Assembly (NCBI GenBank): GCA_002404215.1
Contig: DHJG01000131.1
Location: 1-30,419, forward strand
Length of the DNA: 30,419 nt
Direction: 5' to 3'
DNA from: Desulfosporosinus sp. UBA4726
Lineage (GTDB): Bacteria; Bacillota; Desulfitobacteriia; Desulfitobacteriales; Desulfitobacteriaceae
Position numbers and translations under genes: made by a program. A model generated the notes under the pieces. That model saw only the letters and a program-made list of their open reading frames with translations. It searched no databases and had not been told where the DNA came from. Shown here in pieces: positions 30,020 to 30,419 of the stretch (position 1 is the stretch's first letter; each line of letters opens with the position of its first letter).

Positions 30020-30419
30020 AGAGAGCCCCTCCTTGTTGGAATAATTCTAAAGCTAATACTTCAATCACAAGTCTTGGATTTACATTTTGTCGCAACACAT
30101 CAGACGCCTTTCCGATCGCCAAAAGCTCAAAAGGACGAATAGTACCTTTTTGAATTCCTTCCTGCGTCTGTACCGCCATGACTTGCAAATAAAGATTGGC
30201 TTGCTTTTTATCGATCGGGAAAAGAGGAAAGAGTTTAAGAAAATTTCTTTCCTCTACCGCAGTTCGAAATTTTCCGACCCATTCTTGGAGCATTGATACA
30301 CCATGCTCCAAAATCGCTGTCGCCAAATTTTGGTTTTTCCCACTTAAGCGAAAGGCCCGAGTTGCTTCTTGCTGATCCACCTCTCCCAATCCCTTTAGCC
30401 AAGTATCCTCGGAAAGATT
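30012..30419 (-). CDS. holB: DNA polymerase III delta' subunit, C-terminal part (runs off the right edge)
   Basis: An open frame enters from the right edge and ends with a stop at 30012, giving about 135 residues. It is all-helical and matches the C-terminal collar domain of clamp-loader subunits in pattern (ATRAFRLSGKNQNLATAILE, then FELLAIGKASDVLRQNVNPR and VIEVLALELF near the end). The AAA+ domain would lie beyond the edge. In B. subtilis holB directly precedes yaaT, and here the end overlaps ricT by 8 bp, so the assignment rests on context plus the 'NVNPRLVIEVLALEL' collar motif. The protein would load the beta clamp at replication forks. Confidence 0.82.
   Translation of the reverse strand, partial: NLSEDTWLKGLGEVDQQEATRAFRLSGKNQNLATAILEHGVSMLQEWVGKFRTAVEERNFLKLFPLFPIDKKQANLYLQVMAVQTQEGIQKGTIRPFELLAIGKASDVLRQNVNPRLVIEVLALELFQQGGALCD

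Overview
The window reads as a chromosomal segment of a low-to-mid GC, endospore-forming Firmicute. The closest match by recall is a Peptococcaceae/Desulfitobacteriaceae member such as Desulfosporosinus or Desulfitobacterium; that assignment is an inference. The evidence is gene order. Read on the minus strand from the right edge it runs holB(partial)-ricT/yaaT-yabA-rsmI-[abrB, opposite strand]-metG-tatD-(3D protein)-yabE-(amidase)-(GH18)-rnmV-ksgA-...-yabG-...-ispE-gntR-purR-spoVG-glmU-prs-...-pth-fin-mfd-prsA-like(partial). This is essentially the origin-proximal yaaT-to-mfd block of Bacillus subtilis, with clade-specific insertions and losses.

Right part (about 24.5-30.4 kb): replication, translation and sporulation housekeeping genes (clamp-loader delta' C-terminus, RicT, YabA, RsmI, MetG, TatD). 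The transition-state regulator AbrB is transcribed divergently from metG from a clear sigma-A-type promoter. Middle (about 17.6-24.5 kb): a cell-wall/spore-cortex set (two 3D-domain proteins, one of them YabE-type with DUF348/G5, a CwlD-like amidase and a GH18 lipoprotein) lies between tatD and rnmV-ksgA. It is followed by a one-TM protein of unknown function and a lone glycosyltransferase on the opposite strand. About 11.3-16.6 kb: spore protease yabG, a minimal L,D-transpeptidase, and a cyanophycin operon (cphB-cphA) in the place where B. subtilis carries veg and sspF. Left part: ispE-gntR-purR-spoVG as one run, then glmU-prs, a plus-strand PRC-barrel gene, pth, a 58-codon double-CxxC gene matching the position and architecture of the anti-sigma-F factor Fin, mfd, and the start of a PrsA/SurA-like lipoprotein.

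The most unusual non-coding content is a family of short dispersed repeats (about 70-165 bp, MITE-like). They carry a GGCGCC-centred hairpin and degenerate terminal inverted repeats ending in GGTAT/ACCTATA. There are five recognisable copies and two fragments, all intergenic and concentrated around the inserted accessory genes (cphBA, L,D-transpeptidase, cortex genes). A second, unrelated REP-like inverted doublet follows the L,D-transpeptidase. The window also holds several perfect hairpins without U-tracts (fin-mfd, cphB-cphA), a textbook-like sigma-H promoter in front of spoVG, and a ten-unit 15-bp tandem repeat inside one 3D-domain gene. No tRNA, rRNA, CRISPR array, prophage or transposase gene was seen.
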